In this document: piece after piece, positions 22,433 to 33,702 of the stretch | Numbering within the stretch: position 1 is the stretch's first letter | Layout of the letters: the number at the start of each line of letters is the position of its first letter | Notes under the pieces: model-generated | Seen by the model: the letters and a program-made list of their open reading frames with translations, nothing else | Database searches by the model: none | What the model was told of the DNA's origin: nothing | Source: Mastigamoeba balamuthi | Lineage: Eukaryota; Evosea; Mastigamoebida; Mastigamoebidae | Direction of reading: 5' to 3' | NCBI GenBank assembly: GCA_902651635.1 | Contig: CACRSC010000049.1 | Coordinates: forward strand, 31,085-95,084 | Length of the DNA stretch: 64,000 bases | Made by a program: the position numbers and the translations under genes

Positions 22433-24247
22433 ATGTTGCGCCGTCCGAACCGGCCCGCCCCGCGGTCGCACTGCGTCAACCGCCTCACGGTGCGCCTCCT
22501 CCACCGCACCCTCCTATACCCGTCCTCCTACTCGTGTCCTCCGGGTTCTCTTCTCCCTCGCAACTTGGAGGGCTGTGTGTTGCGTTGGAGCCCTCCCTCC
22601 TTCGCCCCCGGCTGCCTCTGGCCTCCTCGCCCTCTTCTCACTCTGCCGGGCGCAGGTCCCCATGGGGCTGGTGCTCGCGGTGTGCATCGTCTCGCTGCTG
22701 CCGGCGTCGTACCTGCCGGCCATCGAGGACCCGTGGTGGTTCTCGCGCGACCCCGACGCCGTGTACACGCTGGAGCCGCAGGCGCTCGCCCAGTGCGTCG
22801 GGGGGTGGGACGTCCGCGGCGTGGAGCCCCTGCGCGCAGAGTACGAGCGCGCGCGGCTGCCCGCTGTCGCCGACGCCTTCGAGCTCGACGGCGAGCTCTT
22901 TGTCGTACTGAACCTGCGCAACCTGCCCACGACCATGATGAGCCAGGGCGACTGGCGCTGGCAGCACGCCCGAGTACGCAGCCCAGCCCCCACAGCAGCA
23001 GCAGCCATCGCACTCTCGGACTCTCACACTCTCACTTTTACAATGTCTCTCTCACTCTCATTCGCTCTCGTTCTCACACTCATACTCTCTCTCAGACTCT
23101 CACTCACACTTGTTACTCTCACTCTCGTTCTCACACTCACACACTCTCTCGTTCTCATACTCTTACTCTCACTCCTACACTCTTACTCTCACCCACTTTC
23201 TCGTTCTCACACTCACTCTCGGAGTGCAGTTCAGCTGCGTGTTCAACGTGCCCAACGGGACGGTGCAGTCGACGGTGAAGACGTGGGACCCGTCGCACGG
23301 CCTGACGTGGCTCGTGAGGTGCCCCGTGCCCAAGGAGGCGCTGGGCAGCCTGAGGGACTACCGCACGCGCAGGAACGTGACGATCGTCAGCGAGAACCCC
23401 GGCGGCCACTGGGCCCCGTTCACGTTCTGCAGGGTGCCCCCTCCCAAGCGCACGCTGCCCCTGGTCGCGTGCACGTCGATCAAAGCGGCCGACCCCCTCA
23501 AGGTCGTCGAGTGGATCGCTCACCACAAGCTGCAGGTTACTCAATCGCCCCGAGCGGCACCCTTTCTGAAGCCAGAGGCCCTCCGCGCAGGGGTACGAGC
23601 GCCTCTACATCTACTCGAACGAGCCGATGAACGCCACGGCGAAGCTGCTGCAGACATACGTGAAGGAGGGCGTGGCAGCGGTCATCGACTGGGACTTTGG
23701 GCACCGCATACCGGACTTCCACGACCAGCAGTCGTACATCGCGTCGTGCGTGCACAGGCACCGCGGGGGCCGCGCGAGGCTCGTGGGCATCTTCGACATC
23801 GACGAGTACTTCTACGTGCCCAAGGCGGGCCGCACCGTGGCGCAGAGGCTCCTCGCCGAGCTCGACGCGAACAAGACGCTCGAGCACGGCGGGTACTCGG
23901 CGATATCCGCAGGCACCATCCACCACGGGCCCGGCAGGTGCCCGCCGATGAAGCTGCGCTTCAACGGCACGCTGCAGCTCTCGCGTATGTGCGCGAGGCA
24001 CAACGCGTCGACGTACAGGACCAAGTGCCACTTTCTGCCCGACAACTCGCCGTACCCCAACGTGCACGACGCTGGGGGGTTCCCGATGCACCTGCTGGAC
24101 CCCAAGGAGTTTGTACACGCGCACCTCAAGCAGGCGTGCCAGGCGCAGTTCGCCTCCAAGCCATGCTTCACGGAGGAGCTGCTGCTGCGATACGTCCCCT
24201 CGGTCGCCAAGGAGGTCATGCGAGTCCTGCCCGAGACAAGGATGTGA
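22433..24247 (+). CDS. GT92 (DUF23) glycosyltransferase, type II Golgi membrane protein; copy 2
   Basis: Four exons. I place the start at 22433 because exon 1 (MLRRPNRPAPRSHCVNRLT) splices in phase 0 at CGCAG|GTCCCC to VPMGLVLAVCIVSLLPASYL, giving a basic cytosolic end plus membrane anchor; the ATG at 22662 alone would lose the basic end. The family motifs follow copy 1: KTWDPSHGLTWLVRCPVP, FTFCRVPPPKRTLPLVACTS, VVEWIAHHKLQ|GYERLYIYSNE, VIDWDFGHRIPDFHDQQSYI, the DxD-type IFDIDEYFY, NASTYRTKCHFLPDNSPYPNV and a C-terminal Cys pair. Intron 2 (about 22975-23222) is mostly a pyrimidine-rich simple repeat. The reaction is sugar transfer in the Golgi; the acceptor is unknown. The two copies are well diverged, so the duplication is old. 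Confidence 0.85.
22985..23222. repeat. degenerate CTCTCA/CTCACA pyrimidine-rich repeat inside an intron
   Basis: About 240 bp made almost wholly of CTCTCAC, CTCACACT and similar units. It lies within an intron of the second GT92 gene and extends the polypyrimidine stretch before the acceptor. Confidence 0.85.
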
Positions 24248-24326
24248 TAAACAACCGCCACCCCACTGGTACCGACTAGCCAGAAGCAATTTCAGCGGTC
24301 GTTTCGCGGCTTCGCATCAACTGGTC

Positions 24327-25178
24327 GCGAAGGCTGCTTGCCCGCCTGGCCTGCTCTTTTTGTTGCCCATGCTGTGCAGTTCAATCCGTCGACGTTGCCG
24401 CGATGATGGCCAGCGGGTGGAAGGGCTAATGCTGGCTACATTGCCGCAGGAGGGCATTGCCTTTGCCATGAGAAAGCAGTGACATTCTGCTCGATTGCTA
24501 CTGGCGTGCTTTACCAGCGGCATTTCCTGCCAGCCATACAGAAGATTGAAGCTTGGACGAATATCTTGATTATTCAGATATTCGAGATCGCTGGACAGAT
24601 TTGCACAGCGATGCTGCGCCTGCGCACGCCCGCCCTTCTCCTGTCACCGCCGGCCGCCTCGTCCCGCCCGCGCCTCATCTGCGCGCGCCGCGAGAGCACC
24701 GCGGCCACCCCGCCGGCCGCCTCCCCGCCCCTGGCGCCGCCCCCAGCGACANGCGAAGGCTGCTTGCCCGCCTGGCCTGCTCTTTTTGTTGCCCATGCTG
24801 TGCAGTTCAATCCGTCGACGTTGCCGCGATGATGGCCAGCGGGTGGAAGGGCTAATGCTGGCTACATTGCCGCAGGAGGGCATTGCCTTTGCCATGAGAA
24901 AGCAGTGACATTCTGCTCGATTGCTACTGGCGTGCTTTACCAGCGGCATTTCCTGCCAGCCATACAGAAGATTGAAGCTTGGACGAATATCTTGATTATT
25001 CAGATATTCGAGATCGCTGGACAGATTTGCACAGCGATGCTGCGCCTGCGCACGCCCGCCCTTCTCCTGTCACCGCCGGCCGCCTCGTCCCGCCCGCGCT
25101 TCATCTGCGCGCGCCGCGAGAGCACCGCGGCCACCCCGCCGGCCGCCTCCCCCGCCCCTGGCGCCGCCCCCAGCGACA
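24327..25178 (+). repeat. two near-identical 425-bp copies separated by one N (probable assembly duplication)
   Basis: 24327-24751 and 24753-25178 carry the same sequence, including the upstream region and first codons of the GrpE gene. They differ in my reading by one C in a C-run and one T/C change. The single N at 24752 is where two contig ends were abutted. The arrangement fits unmerged contig overlap or haplotypes better than a real tandem duplication; the left copy is not a functional gene. Confidence 0.8.
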
Positions 25179-25717
25179 GCGCTGCCGCCTGCGCCCCCAG
25201 CGAGCCCTCCGCCTCGCCAGAGGACGCGCTGCGGTCGCGGGTGCGCGACCTCGAGCGCGAGCTGCGGTCCGCCTACGCGCAGTGCGACGCCGCGCGGTCC
25301 GTCGCCCGCGCCGAGGCCGAGGGCGCGCGGGCGTTTGCGCTGCAGGCCATCGCGCGCGACATCGCGGAGGTCAGCGACAACCTCGACCGCGCGGAGCAGA
25401 GCGCACGGGGCGGGGCGGGGGCCGGCGCCGTGGCCGAGGGCATCGCGCTGACCAGGAGCGACATGCTGGCGAGGCTCGCGCGGCACGGAATCGAGCGGGC
25501 GGAGCCGAGGAGGGGGGAGAGGTTCGACCCCGCGGCGCACCTGGCGCTGTTCGAGGCGGCGCCGGCGCCGGGAGTCGAACCGGGGACCTCGGGGGAGCCG
25601 GTCGTGGATGTCGTGGTGAAGCCCGCGTTCTGGCTCAACGGGAGGCTCGTCAGGCCAGCGCACGTAGGCGTGGCCAGAGGGGGCAAGCCGAAGGAGCCTT
25701 TCCGCAGCGACGAGTGA
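25037..25717 (+). CDS. grpE: mitochondrial-type GrpE, nucleotide exchange factor of organellar Hsp70
   Basis: 226 residues in a single exon. GrpE homodimers release ADP from mitochondrial Hsp70 during import and folding. The sequence shows the expected long coiled coil (LRSRVRDLERELRSAY to DIAEVSDNLDRAEQ), the middle region ALTRSDMLARLARHGIER, and the diagnostic beta domain: FDPAAHLALFEAAPAPGVEPGT, VVDVVVKPAFWLNGRLVRPAHVGVARG. The start at 25037 yields an Arg-, Ser- and Ala-rich end (MLRLRTPALLLSPPAASSRPR) that looks like an organelle-targeting presequence, in line with a mitochondrion or mitochondrion-related organelle. The upstream reading frame is open but has no such character. The gene is single in the genome region; the apparent second 5' copy upstream is probably an assembly artefact. 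Confidence 0.88.
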   Translation: MLRLRTPALLLSPPAASSRPRFICARRESTAATPPAASPAPGAAPSDSAAACAPSEPSASPEDALRSRVRDLERELRSAYAQCDAARSVARAEAEGARAFALQAIARDIAEVSDNLDRAEQSARGGAGAGAVAEGIALTRSDMLARLARHGIERAEPRRGERFDPAAHLALFEAAPAPGVEPGTSGEPVVDVVVKPAFWLNGRLVRPAHVGVARGGKPKEPFRSDE

Positions 25718-26103
25718 CACTACACACAACAGTATGTCTCTGCCGCAATTCTCAGCCATGGACCACAACAGCGTGCATCTCGTGACTCTACAATATGCCT
25801 GCCTCGATACTCCGGTCACTGCACTCAGCTCACAGTACAGCAGCACGTCTACATGACCTCAGTCAGCATTGCGCTTCCATCTATTGGAATGCAGAAAAAT
25901 GAAGCGATATGACCCACCGAACAACCTGCCTGATGGCAGCGGCATAGCCATTCAATACCTGGATCCCTCTTTCCCTCTTTGATTATTGTCACTAATCCTG
26001 ATCTAGTGCCGCAATCTAGATTCTCTACGAGCAATAAATAATCTCGTAACGCCATTAATTTCTTTCTGCAAGCGGTTCTGGCAGCGTTCTTTGGGGGGCT
26101 GCG
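25718..26103. other. intergenic, no gene seen
   Basis: A 386-bp spacer with a marked A+T-rich part (about 25980-26075), probably the promoter of the next gene. Confidence 0.5.
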
Positions 26104-27563
26104 ATGAAGGACAAAGGGTGCGGACTGCAGGTCCTCGTGGGCGGCAAGGCCCTGCGCGAGTACACGCACGACGGGCTCACCGTCGTCGAGGCGCGCCTGG
26201 ACCTGCCCGAGACCCGCGAGGTCACCGAGAACCGCGTGACGCCCCACGGCGTCGAGGAGGACGCGCACTGGCGCGTGACGCCCTACGAGCTCCTCCTCAC
26301 CAACGACAACCCCTTCGACGTCGGTAACGCCCCGATTCCCCTACGTGTGCCGCTTGGATTGCGAACCGACATTCCCTCGGCCAAGGCGTGTGGGTCTACA
26401 TCGACGGCGAGAAGATGCACGGGTGGTTCCCCGTGCTGCGCGGGCAGAGGGCCCTGGTGCGCGGCTTCGCGTACGAGCGGTCGATGAAGGAGCTGCTCTT
26501 CAGCCTGCCGTGCTTCCCGGGCAGCCGCGGCCTCTGCGACGAGCGCAAGCGGGACATGGGGACCATCCGCGCCTCGTTCGTCCGCGTGACGCCCAGGGCC
26601 GCGCCCTACGCCCCGCCCGCGCTGGCCGGCGGCGGCGGCGAGTTCGTGCAGGCGAGCAAGAGCGACGCGAGGGACGCGGGGAAGACGGTGACGGCGGCGA
26701 CGACGAGGCTCGGGGGCACAGTCTACGAGTGGGCGCCGCAGAGGGTCGAGCACGACCACCACGAGACGGTCGCCGAGCTGCGCATCGACTACAAGACGCA
26801 CCTCGAGATGGAGGCCCTGGGCATCGCTGCGGAGGCCCCCGCCGCGGACCCCCCGGCGGCCGCGGAGCTGCCCGAGCTGCTGGTGTCGTCTGTGTCGTCG
26901 CTGCTGGGGTCTGTGCGCGCCGTCTACGGCGTGGACCTCTTCGACCACGCCGGCGAGGTTGGAGCCAAGGCCCTCGCCAACGACTGCAAGCTGATGCCCC
27001 GCACGCCGCTCTCGGGGCCGCAGGGTGCCGCCGCGGTGGGCCTCCCGCGGTCTGTCGTGGAGAAGGTGCCCGTGTCCTCGTCGGCGTTTGTCCAGAGCCC
27101 GCCCGTGTCGGCTTGCGACAGGGACCAGCTGCGCGAGACCCTGGGGGGCGCACACGTGTTCGACCCCGACGCTGCTGGCGAGCGCGACCGGGGTCTGTCG
27201 CACGCCCTTGCAGCTGCGCTGCTGCTGAGCGACAGGCTGCACTTTGTGGTGGAGGCCCTGTGGAACCCCGGGCAGCAGCAACAGCAGCAGTCTGACGCGG
27301 AGGCAGTGCCCCAGAGGCTGCAGGCCGTGGCGAGGTCGTTTGGGGTGCGCCTGAGCCTGGTGGAGGGAAGGAGCAGATGGGAGTACGCGCCGTACGCGGT
27401 GACAGCGAAGACGAGGGACGTGGCCGTGGGGTGGGCTGGGGACCGCTACGTGGCGCTGGTGGGGTCGATGGCTGTGCCCCTGATCCGCTCCAACAAGCGC
27501 TCGGACCCCGACCCCGCCCCCCAGAACCCACTGCGTGACGGCGATGTCATCGACCTCACATAG
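26104..27563 (+). CDS. unrecognised two-domain family, copy A (DUF7918-like N-terminus, OTU-like C-terminus)
   Basis: Two exons, about 465 residues. Exon 1 (GCGLQVLVGGKALREYTHDG ... YELLLTNDNPFDV) and the start of exon 2 (VWVYIDGEKMHGWF, SMKELLFSLPCF, MGTIRASFVRVT) look like the fungal DUF7918 beta-sandwich, where a strand-loop pattern ends in a vYvDG stretch. The second half ends in ARSFGVRLSLVEGRSRWEYAP and VAVGWAGDRYVALVG, the order seen at the end of OTU cysteine proteases; upstream, ERDRGLSHALAAALL sits where OTU proteins have DGNCLFxAL, with Gly in place of the catalytic Cys. Both resemblances are mine by eye. The intron (phase 1, G|GTAACG to CCAAG|GC) is at the same place in all four copies. 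A CAG run encodes polyGln before the last block. First member of a tandem set of three; function unknown. Confidence 0.6.
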
Positions 27564-27759
27564 GGCTTGGCCTTCCCCCCAATGGCACCTCGTGTTTTGC
27601 TGAGAAATGCTCCTTTTGCTCTTTAAGCTGGGCTTGGTGAGAAACAACCAAAGCTGTCTATAAAAAAGCTCTGTGTTTATTCAGGGCCGTGTGCTGTGAT
27701 TGATACTCGGGAACACCCCCCTGATATTTCGCCTTCTTTTGCTTTGTGGTGAGGTCATT

Positions 27760-30129
27760 ATGAAGGGCAGGGGGTGTGGCCTGGTGGTCCTCGTGGGCGG
27801 CAGGGCCCTGCGCGAGCACACGCACGGCGGCCTCACCATCGTCGAGGCGCGCCTGGACCTCCCCGAGACGCGCGAGGTGACGGAGCGCTGCCAGACGCCC
27901 CACGGCGTCGAGGAGGACGCGCACTGGCGCGTGACGCCCTACGAGCTCCTCCTCACCAACGACAACCCCTTCGACGTCGGTAACGTCCCGATTCCCCTCG
28001 CTTCTCAGGGCCCCCCGCGTGACCCCGAGCGTCCTCGTCGCAGGGGCGTGGCTGAGCGTCGACGGGGAGCGGATGGAGCTGTGGCAGCTGGTCCCCAGCA
28101 GGGCTGCCCCGGTCGCGGTCCCCGGGTTCCTGTACGAGCACGCGGTCAGGGAGATGCTCTTCAGCCTGCCGCGGTTCCCGGGCAGCCGCGCGCTGAGCGA
28201 CGAGCGCAGGAGGGGCATGGGGACCGTCACGGCGCTGTTCAGGCGCGTCACGGCCCGCGACGAGGCCTTCGTCCCACGCGCCAGGGCCGAGGGCGCCGAG
28301 TTCGTGCAGGCGAGCAAGAGCGACGCGAGGGACGCGGGGAAGACGGTGACGGCGGCGACGACGAGGCTCGGGGCGACCGTGTCCACGCCCGACGTCCTGG
28401 CCGTCTCGTACGACGCGCACGAGACGGTCGCGGAGCTGCGCATCGACTACAAGACGCCCCTCGAGATGGAGGCCCTGGGCATCGCTGCAGAGGCCCCCGC
28501 CGCGGACCCCCCGCCGCCCGCGGAGCTCCCCGACGTGCTCGTGTCGTCGGTGTGGTCGCTGCTGGGGTCTGTGCGCGCCGTCCACGGCGTGGACCTCTTC
28601 GACCACGCCAGCGAGATTGGGGCCAAGGCCCTCGCCAACGACTGCAAGCTGCTGCCTCGCACGCCGCTCTCGGGGCCGCAGGGTGCCGTCGCGGTGGGCC
28701 TCCCGAGGTCTGCCGTCGAGAGGGTGCCCGTGTCCTCGTCGGCGTTTGTCCAGGGCCTGGCCGTGTCGGGGGACAGTAACCAGCTGCGCGAGGCCCTGGG
28801 GGGTGGCCACGTGTTCGATCCCGATGCTGCTGGCGAGCGCGACCGGGGTCTGTCGCGCGCCCTGGCAGCTGCGCTGCTGCTGAGCGACAGGCTGCACTTT
28901 GTGGTGGAGGCCCTGTGGAACCCCGGGCAGCAGCAGCAGCAGCAGTNNNNNNNNNNNNNNNNNNNNNNNNNNNNNNNNNNNNNNNNNNNNNNNNNNNNNN
29001 NNNNNNNNNNNNNNNNNNNNNNNNNNNNNNNNNNNNNNNNNNNNNNNNNNNNNNNNNNNNNNNNNNNNNNNNNNNNNNNNNNNNNNNNNNNNNNNNNNNN
29101 NNNNNNNNNNNNNNNNNNNNNNNNNNNNNNNNNNNNNNNNNNNNNNNNNNNNNNNNNNNNNNNNNNNNNNNNNNNNNNNNNNNNNNNNNNNNNNNNNNNN
29201 NNNNNNNNNNNNNNNNNNNNNNNNNNNNNNNNNNNNNNNNNNNNNNNNNNNNNNNNNNNNNNNNNNNNNNNNNNNNNNNNNNNNNNNNNNNNNNNNNNNN
29301 NNNNNNNNNNNNNNNNNNNNNNNNNNNNNNNNNNNNNNNNNNNNNNNNNNNNNNNNNNNNNNNNNNNNNNNNNNNNNNNNNNNNNNNNNNNNNNNNNNNN
29401 NNNNNNNNNNNNNNNNNNNNNNNNNNNNNNNNNNNNNNNNNNNNNNNNNNNNNNNNNNNNNNNNNNNNNNNNNNNNNNNNNNNNNNNNNNNNNNNNNNNN
29501 NNNNNNNNNNNNNNNNNNNNNNNNNNNNNNNNNNNNNNNNNNNNNNNNNNNNNNNNNNNNNNNNNNNNNNNNNNNNNNNNNNNNNNNNNNNNNNNNNNNN
29601 NNNNNNNNNNNNNNNNNNNNNNNNNNNNNNNNNNNNNNNNNNNNNNNNNNNNNNNNNNNNNNNNNNNNNNNNNNNNNNNNNNNNNNNNNNNNNNNNNNNN
29701 NNNNNNNNNNNNNNNNNNNNNNNNNNNNNNNNNNNNNNNNNNNNNNNNNNNNNNNNNNNNNNNNNNNNNNNNNNNNNNNNNNNNNNNNNNNNNNNNNNNN
29801 NNNNNNNNNNNNNNNNNNNNNNNNNNNNNNNNNNNNNNNNNNNNNNNNNNNNNNNNNNNNNNNNNNNNNNNNNNNNNNNNNNNNNNNNNNNNNNNNNNNN
29901 NNNNNNNNNNNNNNNNNNNNNNNNNNNNNNNNNNNNNAGCAGGTGGGAGTACGCGCCGTACGCGGTGACAGCGAAGACGAGGGACGTGGCCGTGGGGTGG
30001 GCCGGGGACCGCTACGTGGCGCTGGTGGGGTCGATGGCTGTGCCCCTGATCCGCTCCAACAAGCGCTCGGACCCCGACCCTGCTCCCCAGAGCACACTGC
30101 GCCATGGCGATGTCATCGACCTCACATAG
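27760..30129 (+). CDS. unrecognised two-domain family, copy B, interrupted by a 991-bp assembly gap
   Basis: Same family and orientation as copy A, 196 bp downstream of it. Exon 1 (GCGLVVLVGGRALREHTHGG) joins after a phase-1 intron (G|GTAACG to CGCAG|GG) to GAWLSVDGERMELWQ. Ns at 28947-29937 start directly after the CAG (polyGln) run and resume at SRWEYAPYAVTAKTRDVAV. Copy A has only about 75 bp between these two points, so the gap length is probably not real or something is inserted there. The matching parts are close to copy A, and the last 190 bp are almost identical, which suggests recent duplication or gene conversion. GATATTTC lies 37 bp before the start. Confidence 0.6.
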
Positions 30130-30353
30130 GGTGCCGGCATCGTGCAACATGATTCGCAGAAAACAAACAGTCGAACACGTTCACCTACGACTGAACATGG
30201 CGTTGGCGTCTTACAACGGTGTCTTTATTGAGATTCATGTTTAAGATTCTTCTCCAGTGATATCAGCGGCTTCCCTCCCCTCTCACAGTCAATTGATTGC
30301 AATATCTCGCACCAAGAGAAAAGGTCTTCTCTTGGTTTGTGCGCCAGCAGAAG

Positions 30354-31777
30354 ATGAGGCTCAAGGGTTGTGGGCTGCAAGTCCTTGTGGGTGGCAAGGC
30401 CCTGCACGAGTACACGCACGGCGGCCTCACCGTCGTCGAGGCGCGCCTGGACCTGCCCGAAACCCGCGAGGTGACGGAGTACTGCGAGACACCCCACGGC
30501 GTCGAGGAGGACGCGCACTGGCGCGTGACGCCCTACGAGCTCCTCCTCACCAACGACAACGACTTCGACGTCGGTGAGCACGAGTTTGTCTCACGTTCAT
30601 GCGCGGGCTTGCTGATCGTCGTGTGCTGTTCCGCGCAGGCGCAACGGTGCGCGTTGACGGAGAGGAGATGGTGGGGTGGTTTCAGGTGACACCCAGGAGC
30701 TCTTTTTTACTCGTTGGCTTCGTTGAAACATCTATCAGGGAGATGTTGTTCAGTCTGCCACGATTTCCAGATGGCGGCCAGGCAAATGATCGAGCCTTGA
30801 GGGAGATGGGAACCATAATGGCCTCGTTCAGGCGGATAACACCCTGTGGGAAGTCAAAGGAGAAAAAGGCCAGCCGAGTCAAATTCGTGCAGGTGAGCAA
30901 GGACGATGCTCGGGCTGCTGGCAAGACTGTTGCGGTGGCAACAACGAGGCTCGGGAACATTCTGGTCGAGTATAACGAAGAACCGGAAACAGACGATGAC
31001 CGATGGTTTTGTTTCCACGAGAAGGTCGCCGAGCTCCGCATCGACTACAAGTTTCCCGCGGAGATAGAGGACCTGGGCCTCGATAGAGAGTCCTCTGGCG
31101 CGGACCCGTCTGTGCTGCCCGAGCTTCTGGTGTCGTCTGTGTCTTCGCTGCTGGAGTCCGTGCGTTCCATCTACGGTGTGGACCTCTTCGATCACGCCAG
31201 CGAGATTGGGGTTAAGGCCCTCGCCAACGACTGCAAGCTGATTCCACGCACGCCACTCTCGGAGCCTCAGGGGGCCACAGCGGTGGGCTTGCCAAGGACT
31301 GTCGTGGAGGAGGTGCCCCTGTGCAATCCTAAGCTTTTGCCCAGAGCCCGCTCATGCCGGAGTGAGGTACGATCCAGCTCTGTGAGGCCATCTGGTATGC
31401 ACGATTTCGATCCCGATGCTGCTGGCGAGCGCGACCGGGGTCTGTCGCGCGCCCTGGCAGCTGCGCTGCTGCTGAGCGACAGGCTGCACTTTGTGGTGGA
31501 GGCCCTGTGGAACCCCAGGAAGCTGGCGCAGTCTGATGCGGAGGCAGTGCCCCAGAGGCTGCAGGCCGTGGCGAGGTCGTTTGGGGTGCGCCTGAGCCTG
31601 GTGGAGGGAAGGAGCAGGTGTGAGTACGCACCACAGGCAGTGACAGCGACGACGAGGGACGTGGCTGTGGGGTGGGCTGGGGACCGCTACGTGGCGCTGG
31701 TGGGGTCGATGGCTGTGCCCCTGATCCGCTCCAACAAGCGCTCGGACCCCGATCATCCCCCAGAACCCACTGCGTGA
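30354..31777 (+). CDS. unrecognised two-domain family, copy C
   Basis: Third tandem member, about 448 residues, two exons with the shared phase-1 intron (G|GTGAGC to CGCAG|GC). The middle part (30660-31130) has diverged in sequence and has much lower third-position G+C than copies A and B (FQVTPRSSFLLVGFVETSIR, KFVQVSKDDARAAGK), while the first exon and the last 400 bp remain near-identical to them. This mosaic pattern points to gene conversion at both ends. The OTU-like block reads GERDRGLSRALAAALLLSDR and VAVGWAGDRYVALVG. No polyGln run. Function unknown. Confidence 0.6.
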
Positions 31778-32025
31778 TAGCGATGTCATCGATCTGACGC
31801 AAGGTTGACCTCACGCATGATTGACCTTCTTCCCCCATTATGGGCCTGGCTTTAACCAGAAGCACAAGCCCCTGCGCCAAAAGCCAATACTCTGTGGAAA
31901 TGACACACCACTTGCCCTGCCGGGTGCACATACTGCGGTTGTTGCAATTGCGATTTTTTTCTTATGAACGAAGAAATCTGCTTCCCACCGTTCACAACAT
32001 CTTCATTCTCGTCAGTAGCCCCCGC

Positions 32026-33052
32026 ATGGCAGCGACGCTGGAGCCCGTCGAGAGCGTCTCGATCCTCTGCATCTCCGAGGAGGGCTGGACCGACACCGCA
32101 GCCCTCGCCTCGGACCTCGACCGCGACCGCAGCAACCAGTACGCGGCGCTGTCGGGCGAGCGGCGCTACCCGCCCTACGCGCGCGGACCCTCGGCGCTCG
32201 TCACGTACTCCTCTGCGCCGGGCGCAGACCCCGTCTCCTTCCTCTTCGACTTTGGCTGGGGCCTCGACCACGTCCGCGCAAGGCTCGACGCCCTCGGCCA
32301 CCCCGAGCGCCGCGCCGCCTGGTCCGCCCTCAGGTGACGTGTCCTCGCTTCCCCCCCCCCCTTTCTTCCGGCAGAAAATTCGACACGTGTCACGCATTTT
32401 TCGGGTGACTCACTTTGTTGCTCTACGGGTAACGTACTCAACGCCGTGACCGCAACGCAGCCACGAGCACTTTGACCACTTCTGGGGCGTGCCCGCGTTT
32501 GCCGAGTCGCTGAGGCGCGTCTACGTGCCGCACACGCTGACGGCTGCCGGGGACGAGCTGCTGCGGGGCGCCGGCATCGGTGCCGAGCGGGTCGAGCGCG
32601 TGGGGGCGGCGGGGGCGCCGTCGGTGGTGGTGGGGTCGCACGTGCTGCTGCGCTACCTGCCCATCACCATCTCGCACGGCGTCAGCGGCGAGCTCTGCGC
32701 CATGCTGCTCGTGCGCGGCAAGGGCCTCGTCGTGCTCTCTGGCTGCTCGCACTCGGGCATGCCCGCCATCGTGGCGGCGGCGCGGGAGCTGGGGCAGCCG
32801 CTCTACGCCATCTACGGAGGCCTGCACATGGACCCCCACGGCGAGTGGTTCAGCGAAGACGCGGCCACGAGGCAGGCTGCGAGGGCGAGGGTCGACGAGG
32901 CCGCCGGGGTCCTGGCGGGCGCTGGTGTGCAGGTGGTGGCATGCAACCACTGCACGGGCAGGGGTCCCGCCGAGCACATCAGCAGGCAGTGGGGCGGCAG
33001 GGACGGCTGCCGCGGGCTGTTCCCCCACGAGGGGGACGTCGTCGACCTCTAG
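32026..33052 (+). CDS. metallo-beta-lactamase-fold protein, MptN/DHPA-synthase-like subfamily
   Basis: Two exons (32026-32333 and 32461-33052) joining as SALSHEHFDHFWG, which restores the HxHxDH zinc motif across the intron. Further ligand stretches: LSGCSHSGMPAIV (His of the third motif), YAIYGGLHM and CNHCTGR. The order of motifs and the GCSHxGxxxI signature fit the subfamily that includes archaeal 7,8-dihydropterin-6-methyl-4-aminobenzene-phosphate synthase and many uncharacterised MBL hydrolases. Length (about 299 residues) suits a single-domain enzyme. No signal peptide or membrane segment, so it is likely cytosolic. Substrate unknown; phosphodiester or phosphoester hydrolysis is a family-level guess. 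A decayed copy of its last exon lies at 36770-36940. Confidence 0.8.
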
Positions 33053-33702
33053 GGCCTGTCACTACCGATCCCGTCCATCAATCCAGCTGCACGCAGGCCG
33101 ATCAAAGCAATGATTGATGGAACCTCCCCCTTGTGGATCGTGTTGAACAGCGCTCCGATAATGATGTTGTGCGCTGTGGTTGTGTCCAGAGCGGGCTCTG
33201 GTGCACGTCTGGGTTCACGTGTTGTGTTGTGTGCGTTCGATTCCCATCCTGGCCCCTAGCTGTCTTGTTTGACAAAGGTGTCGAAGAAGTTGGTCTCAGC
33301 CGCCTTGTCCGAGAAGAGGAGTGTTGCTATCCCCCTCTTGTCACACTTCCGGCTCCTTATCCACTCCCCTTCCGACTGTCCGATTCAGTTGTCTGTGAAA
33401 TGAACAATACAAGAAAGCACCACAATTGTGTCGAAGCCCTGGGGGGCATGTCATCGCGGATGACCCCCTTGTTCGCCCAGTCCATCAAAACTGCCTCGGA
33501 TTATATAGGTCAGCAGCCCTTGGCGCTGGCGCTTCTGGCGCTTCACGGTCGCCATACTGGCAGGCGCTTGTGCACAGGCGGGGGTGAGCGCATGACGCTC
33601 TCCCTTTGTTCGGGAGACGTGCACGGTGAAGGCGCGAACGGGATTGCACAACCGGGTTTTCTTTTGACATACATGCATGGCTCGAAGAGGTTCTCCACCC
33701 CT
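33053..33702. other. intergenic, no gene seen
   Basis: About 650 bp between convergent genes. Only short open frames without protein character are present. Confidence 0.5.

Noticed and set aside
24327-24752. Second GrpE gene
   Set aside because: It stops at a single N after 425 bp and is nearly identical to the right copy; best explained as unmerged assembly overlap.
25555-25600. GGGAGTCGAACCGGGGAC looks like the T arm of a tRNA on the minus strand
   Set aside because: It lies in the GrpE coding exon (APAPGVEPGT), the T stem does not pair, and no acceptor stem or anticodon arm can be drawn.
32026-33052. Metallo-beta-lactamase fold read as an antibiotic-resistance gene
   Set aside because: The GCSHxG and YGGLHM motifs belong to the pterin/phosphoester MBL subfamily, not to class B beta-lactamases.
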